The notes beneath the pieces were generated by a model, which did not search any database, was not told where the DNA came from, and was given only the letters and a program-made list of their open reading frames with translations. DNA of 12,684 bases, taken from assembly GCA_027351145.1 (NCBI GenBank), contig DAIEIZ010000080.1, forward strand, positions 1 to 12,684, written 5' to 3'. This DNA comes from Candidatus Moraniibacteriota bacterium (lineage in GTDB: Bacteria; Patescibacteriota; Minisyncoccia; Moranbacterales; UBA2206). The position numbers were made by a program, and so were the translations under genes. Numbering within the stretch: the stretch's first letter is position 1; every line of letters begins with the position of its first letter. This document shows, piece by piece, positions 12,600-12,684 of the stretch.

Positions 12600-12684
12600 T
12601 TATCGATCAATGTCGATGGTTACGTTGGCAGCGCCAGTTGGTGAGCAAACACCAACTACCTGCCTGTCGTTTAATACTTCAAAT
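12600..12684 (-). CDS. C-terminal end of an unidentified protein (partial)
   Basis: The minus strand is open from the right edge to a TAA at 12600-12602 and gives 27 residues: FEVLNDRQVVGV, then CSPTGAANVTIDIDR. It is not recognised. The alternating hydrophobic pattern (NVTIDID) suggests a beta-strand ending. Support comes from its position, with the stop 17 nt from the bidirectional terminator. The N-terminal part lies outside the window. Confidence 0.5.
   Translation of the reverse strand, partial: FEVLNDRQVVGVCSPTGAANVTIDIDR
12636..12657. repeat. 8-bp inverted repeat inside the partial gene
   Basis: AGTTGGTG (12636-12643) and CACCAACT (12650-12657) form a perfect hairpin with a 6-nt loop. 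A second small one, ATCGA-TCAATG-TCGAT (12602-12617), overlaps the stop codon. Both lie within the last 57 bases of the convergent reading frame. Confidence 0.5.

Noticed and set aside
1..12684. CRISPR array, insertion sequence or integrase signature
   Set aside because: No regularly spaced repeat of 25-40 bases, no transposase or recombinase motif and no terminal inverted repeats were seen; the tRNA has no visible direct repeat that would mark an attachment site.

Overview
The window looks like a chromosomal segment of an ultra-small Candidate Phyla Radiation bacterium (Candidatus Patescibacteria, probably the Parcubacteria side). This rests on several things seen together: AT-rich DNA with poly-A/T spacers, very few Shine-Dalgarno (SD) sequences, a short IF2 with a reduced N-terminus, a DUF4446 gene ahead of infB, a tRNA without encoded CCA, and a run of small two-helix TrbC/VirB2-like pilins, which are common in that group. 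The lineage is an inference. TGA is never used as a stop (0 of 17 readable stops) and Trp is read from TGG.

Left part (1-2750): a possible C-terminal fragment, then tRNA-Leu(UAA) and a nucleoside 2-deoxyribosyltransferase-like gene on the plus strand. Three minus-strand genes follow: a family 4 uracil-DNA glycosylase, a YfcE/MJ0936-type phosphoesterase and endonuclease IV (nfo). The glycosylase and Nfo perform consecutive steps of base excision repair. Separate promoters can be read upstream of the phosphoesterase and of nfo.

Middle part (2852-6722): a conserved minus-strand housekeeping operon, DUF4446 - infB - rbfA - nrnA-like DHH phosphoesterase, with a candidate promoter at 6694-6722. 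A divergent intergenic region (6631-6849) separates it from a plus-strand two-gene unit of unknown function (6850-7832). That unit has a near-consensus promoter and a strong terminator. Its second product carries an internal signal-peptide-like segment. A class I methyltransferase follows (8110-8703).

Right part (8768-12684) is the most interesting. An orphan lipoprotein solute-binding protein is followed by four consecutive genes carrying VirB2/TrbC-like pilin modules. The first is a 347-residue protein with a 20-cysteine extracellular head on two fused pilin modules. The second is a compact pilin with the only near-perfect SD in the window, followed at once by a strong terminator. The third and fourth are transcribed from a new extended -10 promoter and end at a bidirectional terminator. 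A convergent gene enters from the right edge. I read this as a surface filament locus with one major subunit, two alternative or minor subunits and a disulfide-rich tip or adhesin candidate. No VirB4, VirB6 or other assembly gene lies in the window, so the secretion or pilus role is inferred from the subunits alone. No gene-free stretch exceeds 300 bases.
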